Source: JAVBLD01 sp031553705 (GTDB lineage Bacteria > Bacteroidota > Bacteroidia > Bacteroidales > Marinifilaceae). Taken from it: 35,323 bases of DNA. A program made the position numbers and the translations under genes. Location: the NCBI GenBank assembly GCA_031553705.1, contig JAVBLD010000015.1, positions 1 to 35,323 of the forward strand, in the 5' to 3' direction. The notes below the pieces were generated by a model, which saw only the letters and a list, made by a program, of their open reading frames with translations, searched no databases and had not been told where the DNA came from. Shown one piece after another: positions 1-7,679 of this stretch (its first letter is position 1; every line of letters begins with the position of its first letter).

Positions 1-17
1 TTTTTACGCTTTCCTGA

Positions 18-131
18 CAGGGGGCTGGTTAAACCGTTTTCAGGGGGTCAATTTGAACCGACAAAAGGGGGTCATTTTTGACCGGATTGCCGGGGTCATT
101 TTCCTCCGACATTCAGGGGTCTGGTTAGCCG
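18..131. repeat. Five-copy degenerate ~24-bp direct repeat, probable IS21-family terminus
   Basis: Five units of the form CAGGGGGTCA-N4-8-ACCG start near 18, 41, 65, 90 and 114, spaced 23-25 bp. The outer two carry CTGGTTA in place of TCATTTT. Arrays of GGGGTCA-type repeats are typical of the ends of IS21-family elements, where they are thought to bind the transposase. No istA or istB reading frame is visible, so either the element lies to the left of the window or only a scar remains. The assignment is recalled family knowledge plus inference; the repeat itself is seen directly. Confidence 0.55.
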
Positions 132-375
132 TTTTTTCCAATAGTGTCGAAAATCAGTAAGGATGGGGTAAAATTCAAGTAAGCAATAGCGATAAATATA
201 GGTACCTGTTGCCCTTTCTTTTGAATTTTATAAGTCCATAAGTAGCAGTAGCCCTAAATAGTGTCCGGGTTTTAGTTTTTAAAAAGAAACAGAGTCTTTA
301 TAGTAGGAGTTTTTGGGTAAGATAACAGATAGGGTCATTCAGATCGGATGGTCCTGTATTGCTGTTCGGATGGAT
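132..375. other. Gene-free stretch, possible IS scars
   Basis: I see no credible gene here. The motif AATAGTGTC occurs at about 140 and again at about 256 (as AATAGTGTCCGGG). Read on the minus strand, the stretch ending near 345 begins TGAATGACCCTATC, which resembles an IS3-type terminus (TG, a few bases, then CCC). These may be remnants of insertion-sequence ends, but no transposase fragment supports it. Confidence 0.3.
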
Positions 376-411
376 GAAAAAAGGTTGCCCGTTTTATTTC
401 CGGACAACCTT
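376..411 (-). terminator. Intrinsic terminator of aqpZ
   Basis: On the minus strand the arms AAGGTTGTCC and GGGCAACCTT form a 10-bp stem with one U-G wobble. A run of six T follows directly (an A run at 377-382 on the plus strand). It lies 25-60 bp beyond the aqpZ stop codon, the expected place for its terminator. Confidence 0.8.
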
Positions 412-435
412 GATTGTTATTGGAGCGATAAATTT

Positions 436-1098
436 TTATTCTTTCGTTTTATTACAGCAGCATTCAAAGCCTTTATTCACTAAGGCTGCCAATGCACCGC
501 CGGCCATTGGGGCGAGGATGAATACCCAAAGCTGGGTTAACGGAGTGCCGCCGGCAAAAAGGGCTGGGCCGATGCTTCTGGCTGGGTTAACAGAGGTGCC
601 GGTGATAGGGATACATACGATATGTATCAGTACCAGTGCGAGCCCGATGGCGATGCCTGCAAAGCCTGCCGGGGCTTTTGCGTTGGTAGCGCCCAAGACT
701 ACCAGAACGAAGATAAATGTAAATACGAGTTCCGCAATTAATGCCGGGTAGAGGGATTCGCCGGCAAATTGGTTGGCTCCTGTTCCCGTAAGTCCCATCG
801 GAGAGGCAATTGTCCAAAGAATAGTCGAGCCGATGATAGCACCGATCACCTGGAAAAGCATATACATTCCGGCATCTTTTCCGCTGATTTTACCTGAAAG
901 TAACATCCCGAAGGTGATGGCTGGATTAATGTGGCAACCTGAAATCCATCCGATGGCATAGACCATTGCCAATACTGCCAGTCCGAAGGCAAACGCAATC
1001 CCGAGGGTGTCTACTCCCCCCATAACGGCACTGCCACAACCCATTAAAACCAATACCATTGTGCCGATCATTTCTGCTAAATACTTCTTCATAATCAA
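436..1098 (-). CDS. aqpZ: Aquaporin Z-type water channel
   Basis: Inner-membrane channel for passive water flow. The 220-residue protein has the two hallmark NPA boxes: INPAITFG at 57-64 and NPARS at 171-175. By alignment with E. coli AqpZ the aromatic/arginine filter is F38, H159, T168 and R174, the water-selective set, so glycerol transport is unlikely. Six membrane helices and two half-helices are expected. The C-terminus FECCCNKTKE has three adjacent cysteines, which is unusual. The start could be the first Met or the Met at residue 3 (MKKYLAEM). The gene appears to be transcribed alone: its own terminator follows, and an imperfect inverted repeat lies in the upstream region. Confidence 0.95.
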   Translation of the reverse strand: MIMKKYLAEMIGTMVLVLMGCGSAVMGGVDTLGIAFAFGLAVLAMVYAIGWISGCHINPAITFGMLLSGKISGKDAGMYMLFQVIGAIIGSTILWTIASPMGLTGTGANQFAGESLYPALIAELVFTFIFVLVVLGATNAKAPAGFAGIAIGLALVLIHIVCIPITGTSVNPARSIGPALFAGGTPLTQLWVFILAPMAGGALAALVNKGFECCCNKTKE

Positions 1099-1154
1099 AT
1101 TTTTAAATTCTTAGAGATTCTAAATTAAAAGTCTTTTTTATGATTGTCTGCTAC

Positions 1155-1201
1155 ACTTCGAAACGATAATCGCTTTATCAGATTATTCCGTTTCACGAAG
1201 T
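1155..1201. repeat. Imperfect inverted repeat upstream of aqpZ
   Basis: ACTTCGAAACGATAATC (1155-1171) is repeated inverted at 1181-1201 (GATTATTCCGTTTCACGAAGT), with a two-base and a one-base insertion and a 9-nt loop. It lies 57-103 bp upstream of the aqpZ start. A -7-like TATCTTTA overlaps its outer edge at 1208-1201 on the minus strand, but no well-spaced -33 element is visible. It could be a 5' UTR hairpin or an operator. Confidence 0.5.
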
Positions 1202-1282
1202 AAAGATAGTGTAAAAAGCGCAAATGCTGATCATGTTACGAAAAATTCTATAGAAAGTTTGACCGGTGATGGGTCGGTTTTC

Positions 1283-2395
1283 CTACTGTTCTTGTTCCAT
1301 ACTTCGGGTGATCTTTTTGACAAGCTTATATTTATTAAAAAATTCTTTCAGGATCACGCGGATTACTGTGTAACCGGGGATAGCCAGGATCATTCCTGGA
1401 ATGCCGGCAAGGCTACCTGCTACTAAAAGCACTAAAAATATCTCTAATGGATGGGCATATACACTATTGCCGTAAATCAGAGGCTGGAAGAAGACGTTGT
1501 CGATGAGTTGGACTACGACCATCACGATGGTCATATATACAAGCAGCGGCAGCATTTCATTATAGAATTCCATATCGAGATTTAAAACGATACCTACAGT
1601 CAAGCCGAAGATCACTCCAATGATCGGACCAATATAAGGGATTACATTTAAAATGCCGGCGAACAGACCGATCACAATGGCATGTGCGAATCCCAGTCCG
1701 ACAATCGTTAGCCCTAATGTGTTCAATATCATTACACCGACAATTTCGATAAGTATTCCGACAAAATAACGCACCAATAGTTTCTGAATGGAAGCCAATG
1801 CTTTTTCTACGCTCTCTTCATACTTCGACGGTAGAACTGCCAGTACCATATTTCCGAATAGATGACTGTCTTTCAGGAAAAAGAAGGTAATGAACGTGAC
1901 TGAGAATAAACCTACGACCAAGTTGGTAATGGTATTGGCTACCGAACCGAACAGTAAACTAATCTGTGACAGGTTGATCCACGAACTCAGACTTTGTGTA
2001 ATGTGACTTGCAATGTCATCCTCCTGGCCGATCAGTCCGTAGCGTTTCAGTATATTCCCGATATCGTTTATAGGACCTTCCAGTTGGTCGACGATATGGG
2101 AGATATTTATATTGCCGAGTGATTGAAATTCGCTGATTACCAATGGAATGATGGTGCTGAAAAATAGAATGAATAGCGTCCATAAACAAACAAGCGTAAT
2201 TGCTGACTTCAGTGAGTTTGACAGATGATGTTGTTTGATCTTTACCTTATCTAATAGGGAGATAATAGGACGTCCTAGAAAAGAGATTACCGCAGCAATC
2301 ATTATATATGCGATGATTGCCGAAAAGTACCAGCATAAGAGTACTATGGTGCACAGTGCAATAAAACCAAGAAAATACTTTCCGAATCGATCCAT
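1283..2395 (-). CDS. AI-2E family (PerM/YdiK-type) membrane permease
   Basis: Polytopic inner-membrane protein of 370 residues, a normal length for the family. About eight hydrophobic segments are visible: two near the N-terminus (8-45), one near 66-88, and the rest after 150. The family signature NVIPYIGPIIG is at 250-260, and the conserved C-terminal stretch HPLEIFLVLLVAGSLAG...GIPGMILAIP spans about 315-340. Members have been linked to export of autoinducer-2, to Na+/H+ exchange or to unknown solutes, so the substrate cannot be read from sequence. The gene lies 184 bp upstream of aqpZ on the same strand and is divergent from the cytochrome bd genes. Its own promoter candidate sits about 30 bp before the start. 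Confidence 0.88.
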   Translation of the reverse strand: MDRFGKYFLGFIALCTIVLLCWYFSAIIAYIMIAAVISFLGRPIISLLDKVKIKQHHLSNSLKSAITLVCLWTLFILFFSTIIPLVISEFQSLGNINISHIVDQLEGPINDIGNILKRYGLIGQEDDIASHITQSLSSWINLSQISLLFGSVANTITNLVVGLFSVTFITFFFLKDSHLFGNMVLAVLPSKYEESVEKALASIQKLLVRYFVGILIEIVGVMILNTLGLTIVGLGFAHAIVIGLFAGILNVIPYIGPIIGVIFGLTVGIVLNLDMEFYNEMLPLLVYMTIVMVVVQLIDNVFFQPLIYGNSVYAHPLEIFLVLLVAGSLAGIPGMILAIPGYTVIRVILKEFFNKYKLVKKITRSMEQEQ

Positions 2396-2423
2396 TTTTA
2401 GATTTTGTGAAAATATTAAACAG

Positions 2424-2431
2424 CAAAGTTA
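2424..2431 (-). promoter_or_regulatory. Candidate -7 element for the AI-2E permease gene
   Basis: The minus strand reads TAACTTTG, a perfect match to the Bacteroidetes -7 consensus TAnnTTTG, 29 bp before the start codon. No clear TTG/TTTG -33 element is found at the usual 19-21 bp spacing, so this rests on one box only. Confidence 0.45.
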
Positions 2432-2612
2432 TGAAATAGAAACAGGAAATATGATATACGAGGAGAAAAAACGTAAGTGGTTATGAATTATGAGAATTTT
2501 TGTTTTGCTTTTTGTATGTGTCTTTTATCTCCTGTCCTCTACCGTCTGTTCATATCTGGAATTTATCGGCGTTAAAAAGAAGCATGATATACTCTTTTTT
2601 TTAAAACTTTTA

Positions 2613-2620
2613 TATCTTTA
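2613..2620 (+). promoter_or_regulatory. Candidate -7 element for the DUF4492-cydAB operon
   Basis: TATCTTTA matches TAnnTTTG at seven of eight positions and lies 34 bp before the DUF4492 start. No good -33 element is seen. The intergenic stretch 2396-2653 separates two divergent genes, so a promoter for each is expected here. Confidence 0.35.
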
Positions 2621-2653
2621 TTGCGTTTATACTATTGCTAGAAAAGATAATGT

Positions 2654-2863
2654 ATGTTTAGGAAAATCTGGACTTTATATTATGAGGGTTTTCGCCACAT
2701 GCCTAAATGGGGGAAGATGTTGTGGGTAATTGTTCTAATCAAGGTGTTTATCATGTTTGTCATTTTTAAATGGCTTTTAATGCCTGATTTCCTTGGTGAT
2801 ATGTATACAACAGACAAAGAGAAGGGTGATCATGTTTTAAATGAATTAATCAATAAACCTTAG
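2654..2863 (+). CDS. DUF4492-type small membrane protein of the cytochrome bd operon
   Basis: Protein of 69 residues with a basic, aromatic N-terminus (MFRKIWTLYYEGFRHMPKWG), one transmembrane segment at about 22-43, and a charged tail ending NELINKP. I recognise it as the DUF4492 family, found next to cydA in Bacteroidetes. The stop codon is two bases from the cydA start, so the two are translationally linked. Its role is not established. By size, topology and position it could be a small accessory subunit, like CydX or CydS of other bd oxidases; this is inference. The ATG was chosen because the product then matches the usual family length. Confidence 0.82.
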   Translation: MFRKIWTLYYEGFRHMPKWGKMLWVIVLIKVFIMFVIFKWLLMPDFLGDMYTTDKEKGDHVLNELINKP

Positions 2864-2865
2864 AG

Positions 2866-4443
2866 ATGATGTTTCTGGAATTAACCGCTACTTCGTTGGT
2901 AGAATGGTCACGCGCTCAATTTGCGATGACGGCTATGTATCATTATATGTTTGTGCCGCTCACCTTGGGGCTCGCCCTTGTTATTGCCGTGATGGAGAGT
3001 ATCTGGGTGAAAACCGGGGATGAATCATGGTTGCACGCCACTAAATTCTGGATGAAACTGTTTGGTATTAATTTTGCCATTGGGGTGGCCACCGGATTGA
3101 TTCTCGAGTTTCAGTTCGGCTCCAACTGGTCGAGCTATTCGTGGTTTGTCGGGGATATTTTCGGAGCACCGTTGGCTATAGAAGGATTGCTTGCTTTTTT
3201 CCTGGAGGCTACTTTTGTCGCGGTGATGTTTTTCGGATGGAAAAAAGTGAGTAGGCGTTTTCATCTGTTGTCCACCTGGATGGTGTTTTTAGGAGCCAAT
3301 CTGTCGGCTTTATGGATTCTTGTCGCCAATGCATGGATGCAGAATCCGGTAGGTATGGAATTTAATCCGTTGACGGCCAGAAACGAGATGGTTGATTTCT
3401 GGGCAATACTTTTGTCTCCTACTGCGATCAGTAAATTTTTGCATACGGTCACCTCTGCATATACTCTTTCTGCTTGTTTTGTTGTTGGGGTCAGCGCTTG
3501 GTTTGTGCTGAAGAAAGTACATATCGAGTTTGCCCGGAAAAGTATCCTGCTCGCTTCGGTGTTCGGTTTATTCAGTATATTGATTACAATAATCACCGGA
3601 GATTCTAGTGCCCAGGATATTACCAGAAGCCAGCCAATGAAATTTGCGGCAATGGAAGGATTGAACCGGGGAGGAAACGGAGTGGGGCTTACTGTTTTTG
3701 GGGTCTTGGCGGAAGATCCGGATTTGCCGAGTTCAAAAATGAAAAAAACAAACTATGCCATTTCTGTTCCCAAAATGCTTTCGATTCTGGGATATCGGGA
3801 TACGAAGGCTTATATTCCCGGAATCCAGGATATTCTGGATGGTTATATATCGCATAACGGCGAGGAGTGCCCCTCGGTTGAGCAACGTATGGAGAGCGGG
3901 AAGATAGCTATCCTGGCTTTAAAACAGTATAAACAGGCAGTGAATGATAAGGATGATGAGCAGGCAGCCGAGGCTTTAGGGGCCTTTAAGATGCATTATA
4001 AAGATTTTGGCTATGGACATCTGGAATCAAAATATGATGTAATTCCTTCGGTTCCTTTGGTATTTTATAGTTTTCGTATTATGGTCGGATTGGGATTGCT
4101 ATTTATGGCGCTTTTTGTTGTGGCATGGTGGTATGCTTGGAAACGAAAGTTCGACCGGTTTAAAGTGATCCCATATATTGCCATAGTATGCGTACCGCTT
4201 GCTTATGTCGCTTCCCAATGCGGTTGGATTGTAGCGGAAGTCGGGCGTCAGCCTTGGGTAATTCAGGATCTGATGACGACTCATGTTGCTGCAACCGATA
4301 TTGCTTCCGGATGGGTGATAACGACTTTCTGGATGTTCGCCATATTGTTTACGGTGCTTCTGATAGCAGAATTAAAAATCATGTTTACGCAGATTAAAAA
4401 AGGACCCGATCCGCTTTCCGGCGATAACAGTCCGCTCTATTGA
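2866..4443 (+). CDS. cydA: Cytochrome bd quinol oxidase subunit I
   Basis: Haem-bearing subunit of the high-affinity terminal oxidase, which oxidises quinol and reduces oxygen to water in the inner membrane. It has 525 residues, like E. coli CydA (522). By alignment the haem ligands are H26, H193 and M406. E106 and E114 of the proton/haem region are present. K259 and E264 correspond to the quinol-binding Lys and Glu of the Q loop. GRQPW at 460-464 is the conserved helix-end motif. Two consecutive ATG codons open the frame and either could be used. It is second in the operon DUF4492-cydA-cydB, and lets an otherwise anaerobic bacterium respire at nanomolar oxygen. Confidence 0.97.
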   Translation: MMFLELTATSLVEWSRAQFAMTAMYHYMFVPLTLGLALVIAVMESIWVKTGDESWLHATKFWMKLFGINFAIGVATGLILEFQFGSNWSSYSWFVGDIFGAPLAIEGLLAFFLEATFVAVMFFGWKKVSRRFHLLSTWMVFLGANLSALWILVANAWMQNPVGMEFNPLTARNEMVDFWAILLSPTAISKFLHTVTSAYTLSACFVVGVSAWFVLKKVHIEFARKSILLASVFGLFSILITIITGDSSAQDITRSQPMKFAAMEGLNRGGNGVGLTVFGVLAEDPDLPSSKMKKTNYAISVPKMLSILGYRDTKAYIPGIQDILDGYISHNGEECPSVEQRMESGKIAILALKQYKQAVNDKDDEQAAEALGAFKMHYKDFGYGHLESKYDVIPSVPLVFYSFRIMVGLGLLFMALFVVAWWYAWKRKFDRFKVIPYIAIVCVPLAYVASQCGWIVAEVGRQPWVIQDLMTTHVAATDIASGWVITTFWMFAILFTVLLIAELKIMFTQIKKGPDPLSGDNSPLY

Positions 4444-4528
4444 TAATAATAAAATATAAATCGGACAAAGGTAGTGTAAACGATATCAGTTACAACGCAC
4501 GGAACTTTGTCTTTAAAGATACAATGTT

Positions 4529-5638
4529 ATGGAATTGGCAATATTACAGCATTATTGGTGGATACTTATATCCATTTTAGGAGGCGTACTTGTGTTTTTG
4601 CTTTTTATACAAGGTGGGCAAGGTCTGCTTGATGTGTTGGGTAAAAATAAGGAAGAAAAAGATTTGGTGATTAATACGCTAGGAAGTAAATGGGAGTTCA
4701 CTTTTACTACGTTGGTTGTATTTGGCGGTGCTTTTTTCGCCAGCTTTCCGCTTTTTTACGCGACAAGCTTTGGCGGAGCCTATCTGGTTTGGATGTTGAT
4801 CCTGTTTTCTTTTGTATTGCAAGCTGTATCTTACGAATACCGCAAGAAACCGAATAATTTTCTAGGACAACGTACCTATGAGGTATTTCTTATTATCAAC
4901 GGGTACGTCGCTCCTTTTCTGCTCGGTGCTGCTGTCGCTACTTTTTTTACCGGTTCTCCTTTCAGGCTCGGAGATATGATGCAAGTGACCTGGATGACTC
5001 CCTGGAGAGGTTTGGACGCTTTGTTTGTTTTCACGAACTACACCCTTGCTTTTGCCGTGCTGTTTTTGGTAAGAACAAACAGTTGCCTTTATGTTATCCA
5101 TTCCGTCGATCATACCGATATCAGGAACCGGTGCCGTAAGCAGCTTTATTATAATGCTATTTTGTTTGTGTTGTTCTTCCTGTTGTTTCTCGGCCTGCTT
5201 TTTTCCGGGAAAGGTTATGGAATAAATGCTGCCGGAGAGATAGAACGGGTGGCATACAAATATTTTTATAATATGATTGAGATGCCTCTGAACGGAATTG
5301 TTTTTCTGATTGGAGTCGCGGCCGTTTTAATCGGTATCCTGAAGACAATCCTGAATATATCCTGGCGTAATGGGATCTGGTTTTCCGGAGCAGGTACCAT
5401 CCTGACGGTTATCGCACTTTTTATTATTGCAGGTTTCAATAATACTTCTTTCTATCCCTCCTCTACAGATATAGGGTCGTCATTGACCATATATAATGCT
5501 TCTTCATCGTCTTATACCTTGAAAGCGATGTCGTATGTGTCCATTATTATTCCGTTTGTTATCGCTTATATCTGGTACGCCTGGCGCGCCCTCACCCGTA
5601 AGCCGGCAAATGCGGAAGAGATCGAGCAGGAGTATTGA
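4529..5638 (+). CDS. cydB: Cytochrome bd quinol oxidase subunit II
   Basis: Second large membrane subunit of the bd oxidase, structurally paired with CydA. The 369-residue protein has about nine hydrophobic segments. Recognisable CydB features are the N-terminal LQHYWWILISILGGVLVFLLF, the central TPWRGLDALFVFTNYTLAFA (about 155-175), and the C-terminal NNTSFYPS with the following membrane helix. It lies 85 bp after cydA on the same strand with no convincing terminator between, so co-transcription is likely. No cydX-like reading frame follows; the DUF4492 gene at the head of the operon is the only small-subunit candidate. Confidence 0.95.
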   Translation: MELAILQHYWWILISILGGVLVFLLFIQGGQGLLDVLGKNKEEKDLVINTLGSKWEFTFTTLVVFGGAFFASFPLFYATSFGGAYLVWMLILFSFVLQAVSYEYRKKPNNFLGQRTYEVFLIINGYVAPFLLGAAVATFFTGSPFRLGDMMQVTWMTPWRGLDALFVFTNYTLAFAVLFLVRTNSCLYVIHSVDHTDIRNRCRKQLYYNAILFVLFFLLFLGLLFSGKGYGINAAGEIERVAYKYFYNMIEMPLNGIVFLIGVAAVLIGILKTILNISWRNGIWFSGAGTILTVIALFIIAGFNNTSFYPSSTDIGSSLTIYNASSSSYTLKAMSYVSIIIPFVIAYIWYAWRALTRKPANAEEIEQEY

Positions 5639-5809
5639 GAACTATTCCTGATCAGTTGTTAAGATGTTCTTTTCATACTATGAGATGAAAGGCAGATAAG
5701 GGTTCAGTTTACGAGGGAAAAAATGTGAATGGCAGTTAATTATGCGTTAAGGAAAATATAAAAATGGAGAAATTGTTTGTTTCGATTAGGGACGCAATAA
5801 GATTTTTCC

Positions 5810-5817
5810 TATATTTG
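5810..5817 (+). promoter_or_regulatory. Perfect -7 box before the first hairpin unit
   Basis: TATATTTG matches TAnnTTTG exactly. A start site would fall near 5824, just before the hairpin that begins at 5831. The nearest TTTG upstream (5776-5779) is too far for a standard -33 box, so promoter activity is uncertain. The second hairpin unit has AATATTTG at the corresponding place (6074-6081). Confidence 0.35.
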
Positions 5818-5830
5818 TATTAGTTTTATA

Positions 5831-5913
5831 TAATTACAGATGTGACAGGTTTTTTCTTTCCTTTATGCACACACACACATACCACATACCTGTCTATCTG
5901 TAATTATTTTTTT
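5831..5913 (+). repeat. Hairpin unit A: inverted repeat with CA-rich loop and T-tract
   Basis: The arms TAATTACAGATGTGACAGGT (5831-5850) and ACCTGTCTATCTGTAATTA (5888-5906) pair over about 17 bp with a small internal loop. The loop holds a pyrimidine run and a CACACACACACA tract. Seven T follow (5907-5913). It lies about 190 bp after cydB. It could be the cydAB terminator, a small RNA, or a MITE-like repeat. A homologous unit lies about 265 bp further on. The stretch from 5639 to 5809 shows no gene. Confidence 0.75.
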
Positions 5914-6095
5914 ATACGGGAGGAAGATTAGGTTAAATTAGGGATCGAAAATAAGTGGGGAATAAATCAGTGTTTTATCTATTTTGTTTATAAAATATTT
6001 GTAGTTTTGCGGGGATATCTGAGAAGATATAAAAGGCAATAGTATTACAGAAATATTACGGAATAAAGTACAAAATATTTGTTTATTATTGCAAT

Positions 6096-6178
6096 AAATT
6101 ACAGCACTGGCAGGCTCTTTCCTTGAAAATCTACACACACAAAAAAAAACCACTTTCCTGCCAGTCTGTAATTTTTTT
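6096..6178 (+). repeat. Hairpin unit B: homologue of unit A
   Basis: The arms AAATTACAGCACTGGCAGG (6096-6114) and CCTGCCAGTCTGTAATTT (6157-6174) form an 18-bp stem with a single bulged C. The loop repeats the TCTTTCCTT and CACACACA blocks of unit A, and the T-run (6172-6178) follows as in unit A. Where unit A has GACAGG/CCTGTC, unit B has GGCAGG/CCTGCC, a compensatory A-T to G-C exchange. The T-tract orientation fits + strand transcription. The unit ends 13 bp before the 3' end of the convergent CDGSH gene. Confidence 0.75.
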
Positions 6179-6191
6179 ATTGAGATGCTTT

Positions 6192-6968
6192 TCAGTTGCC
6201 TTCTAATCCTTTTGCTTTTTCATCCAGCCCATCCTGAAATTTGGTTTCGATGTGCTCACCGTCGCAGAACGGTTTGTTGGAGGATGCTCCACAGCGGCAT
6301 AATGTGACTCGGTTACGTAGTTCGTATTGCCGGCCATCTCCGCTGTCAATCGGAATACCTCCTTTGACCCATAACGGGCCGCTGCAACACTTTTGCGGAT
6401 CTTCGATCAATCCGATGGAGGGTTCGAATTCGGGTTCGATAAAGGCGTGTTGTTGTTTATCCCATATTTTTAATCTTCCCGCCGGGCAGTGGAGGGCACC
6501 ATGTAATACCGTTTCCCGGGTGGCGTCGGTGTCCGCTTTTTCAATCAGGTTCCATACCTGTCCTTCGATATCACAAAAACGGGCGTAGGCGCAATACTTA
6601 ATATTATCGGTCATTTTTATTGTTGGACCGTCATACGATTCTGCATTTTCCAGCAATGGGACATTGTCGGCCGTTAATGTCGGATCCCAATTACATGCCA
6701 GATGTGATCCGTCACAATAAGGCTGAAGCCCGGAATGGCCGCATCGGCATAAAGCTGTGGGATCCTCATCGGTAGAATAACTTTCCCCATCCTGAAAATC
6801 CCAAGGTATGTTTTCCTCATTAAGGGTAATTGTTTGCCGGATCAGCGGCGGTTTCCCATAAACCCAGTAGGGACCTTCAGGATCAATCACAATGGAAATA
6901 TTTTGTTTGATGATAGGAGTCCCCGGTTCAGTCTTTCGTGTATTTTGTGCCATGATAAATCCAGTCAT
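6192..6968 (-). CDS. Double CDGSH-type iron-sulfur protein
   Basis: Cytoplasmic protein of 258 residues with two CDGSH motifs, each a 2Fe-2S site with three Cys and one His. The first is C74, C76, C85, H89 (CRCGHSGLQPYCDGSH). The second is C224, C226, C235, H239 and ends CDGEH, with Glu where Ser, Thr or Ala is usual. The middle (about 115-200) has further cysteines (C126, C132, C161, C194, C195) and resembles the region these proteins share with the small Fer4_19-like family; that assignment is tentative. Such proteins probably act in electron transfer or iron-sulfur handling; no reaction is known. The true start may be Met6 (6953). It is transcribed alone. Confidence 0.85.
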   Translation of the reverse strand: MTGFIMAQNTRKTEPGTPIIKQNISIVIDPEGPYWVYGKPPLIRQTITLNEENIPWDFQDGESYSTDEDPTALCRCGHSGLQPYCDGSHLACNWDPTLTADNVPLLENAESYDGPTIKMTDNIKYCAYARFCDIEGQVWNLIEKADTDATRETVLHGALHCPAGRLKIWDKQQHAFIEPEFEPSIGLIEDPQKCCSGPLWVKGGIPIDSGDGRQYELRNRVTLCRCGASSNKPFCDGEHIETKFQDGLDEKAKGLEGN

Positions 6969-7192
6969 TATGATTACTTATCTTTATACTTCGAATGGGT
7001 GTGAAATGTTTAGATTTTGGATTGCAGATTTTAGAGGATTGAAAAAGTGAAGATTCGATGTTTTATCTGAAATCCGAAAGCCGGAATTCAATATTTCGTT
7101 CAGTATCTTGTATCTAAACCTATTTTTCGTTTCTTCGGTCTTTATAACTTTCTGAGAATCTTATCTTTTTTTATAAAAAAATAAAGCGATTG

Positions 7193-7223
7193 TTTGGTAT
7201 CAAATAAAAAGTAACTACATTTG
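7193..7223 (+). promoter_or_regulatory. Main promoter of the rpsL ribosomal cluster
   Basis: TTTG (7193-7196) and TACATTTG (7216-7223) are separated by 19 bp, matching the Bacteroidetes housekeeping promoter (-33 TTTG, -7 TAnnTTTG). A start near 7230 gives a leader of about 40 nt before rpsL. The rest of 6969-7192 holds no gene; it is AT-rich, with GATTTTGGATTGCAGATTTT-like short repeats. Confidence 0.85.
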
Positions 7224-7268
7224 CACTCCATTTTGGATAAAAGTGTATTAATTTAAAGAGTACTTGTA

Positions 7269-7679
7269 ATGCCTACTATTCAACAGTTAGTAAGAAAAGG
7301 AAGAGTAAAAATCGAAGACAAGAGTAAAGCTCCTGCTTTAGATTCTTGTCCGCAGAGACGGGGAGTGTGTGTACGTGTATACACGACAACCCCAAAGAAA
7401 CCAAACTCAGCGATGAGAAAGGTGGCTAGGGTCAGATTGACCAACAAAAAAGAGGTGAATGCCTACATTCCGGGAGAAGGACATAATCTACAGGAGCACT
7501 CGATTGTACTGATTCGTGGTGGTCGTGTAAAAGACCTTCCGGGAGTACGTTATCACCTGGTTCGGGGGACATTGGACGCTGCTGGAGTTAGCGGACGTAA
7601 TCAGAGTCGTTCCAAATATGGAACAAAGAGGCCAAAGCCGGGTCAGGCAGCTGCAGCGGCAAAAGGAAAGAAAAAGTAA
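7269..7679 (+). CDS. rpsL: 30S ribosomal protein S12
   Basis: Decoding-centre protein of the small subunit. The 136 residues contain TTTPKKPNSAMRKVARVRL, with K43 and K44 at the site where substitutions give streptomycin resistance, and K88 in GGRVKDLPG, the second such site. Both are wild type, so no rpsL-based resistance is expected. The Ala/Lys tail (QAAAAAKGKKK) is longer than in E. coli, as is usual in Bacteroidetes. First gene of the cluster, with a strong promoter directly upstream. The 112-bp gap to rpsG corresponds in E. coli to the S7 autoregulatory site, but no clear equivalent fold is seen here. Confidence 0.98.
   Translation: MPTIQQLVRKGRVKIEDKSKAPALDSCPQRRGVCVRVYTTTPKKPNSAMRKVARVRLTNKKEVNAYIPGEGHNLQEHSIVLIRGGRVKDLPGVRYHLVRGTLDAAGVSGRNQSRSKYGTKRPKPGQAAAAAKGKKK

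Noticed and set aside
359..751. 130-codon + strand frame across the aqpZ 3' end
   Set aside because: It runs antisense to the conserved aquaporin coding sequence and contains the aqpZ terminator.
2490..2729. 79-codon + strand frame with a hydrophobic start, before the cyd operon
   Set aside because: It overlaps the DUF4492 gene in another frame, and its C-terminal part is just a shadow of that gene. The hydrophobic start resembles a signal peptide but nothing follows it.
5650..5700. Short inverted pair CTTTTCAT/ATGAAAGG as the cydAB terminator
   Set aside because: The stem is only eight pairs with a wobble and has no T-run; the later hairpin unit A is a better terminator.
5868..5880. CACACACA tract as a stand-alone microsatellite or CRISPR-like repeat
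   Set aside because: It recurs only inside the loop of the second hairpin unit, so it is better treated as part of that homologous pair. No spacer-repeat pattern exists anywhere in the window.
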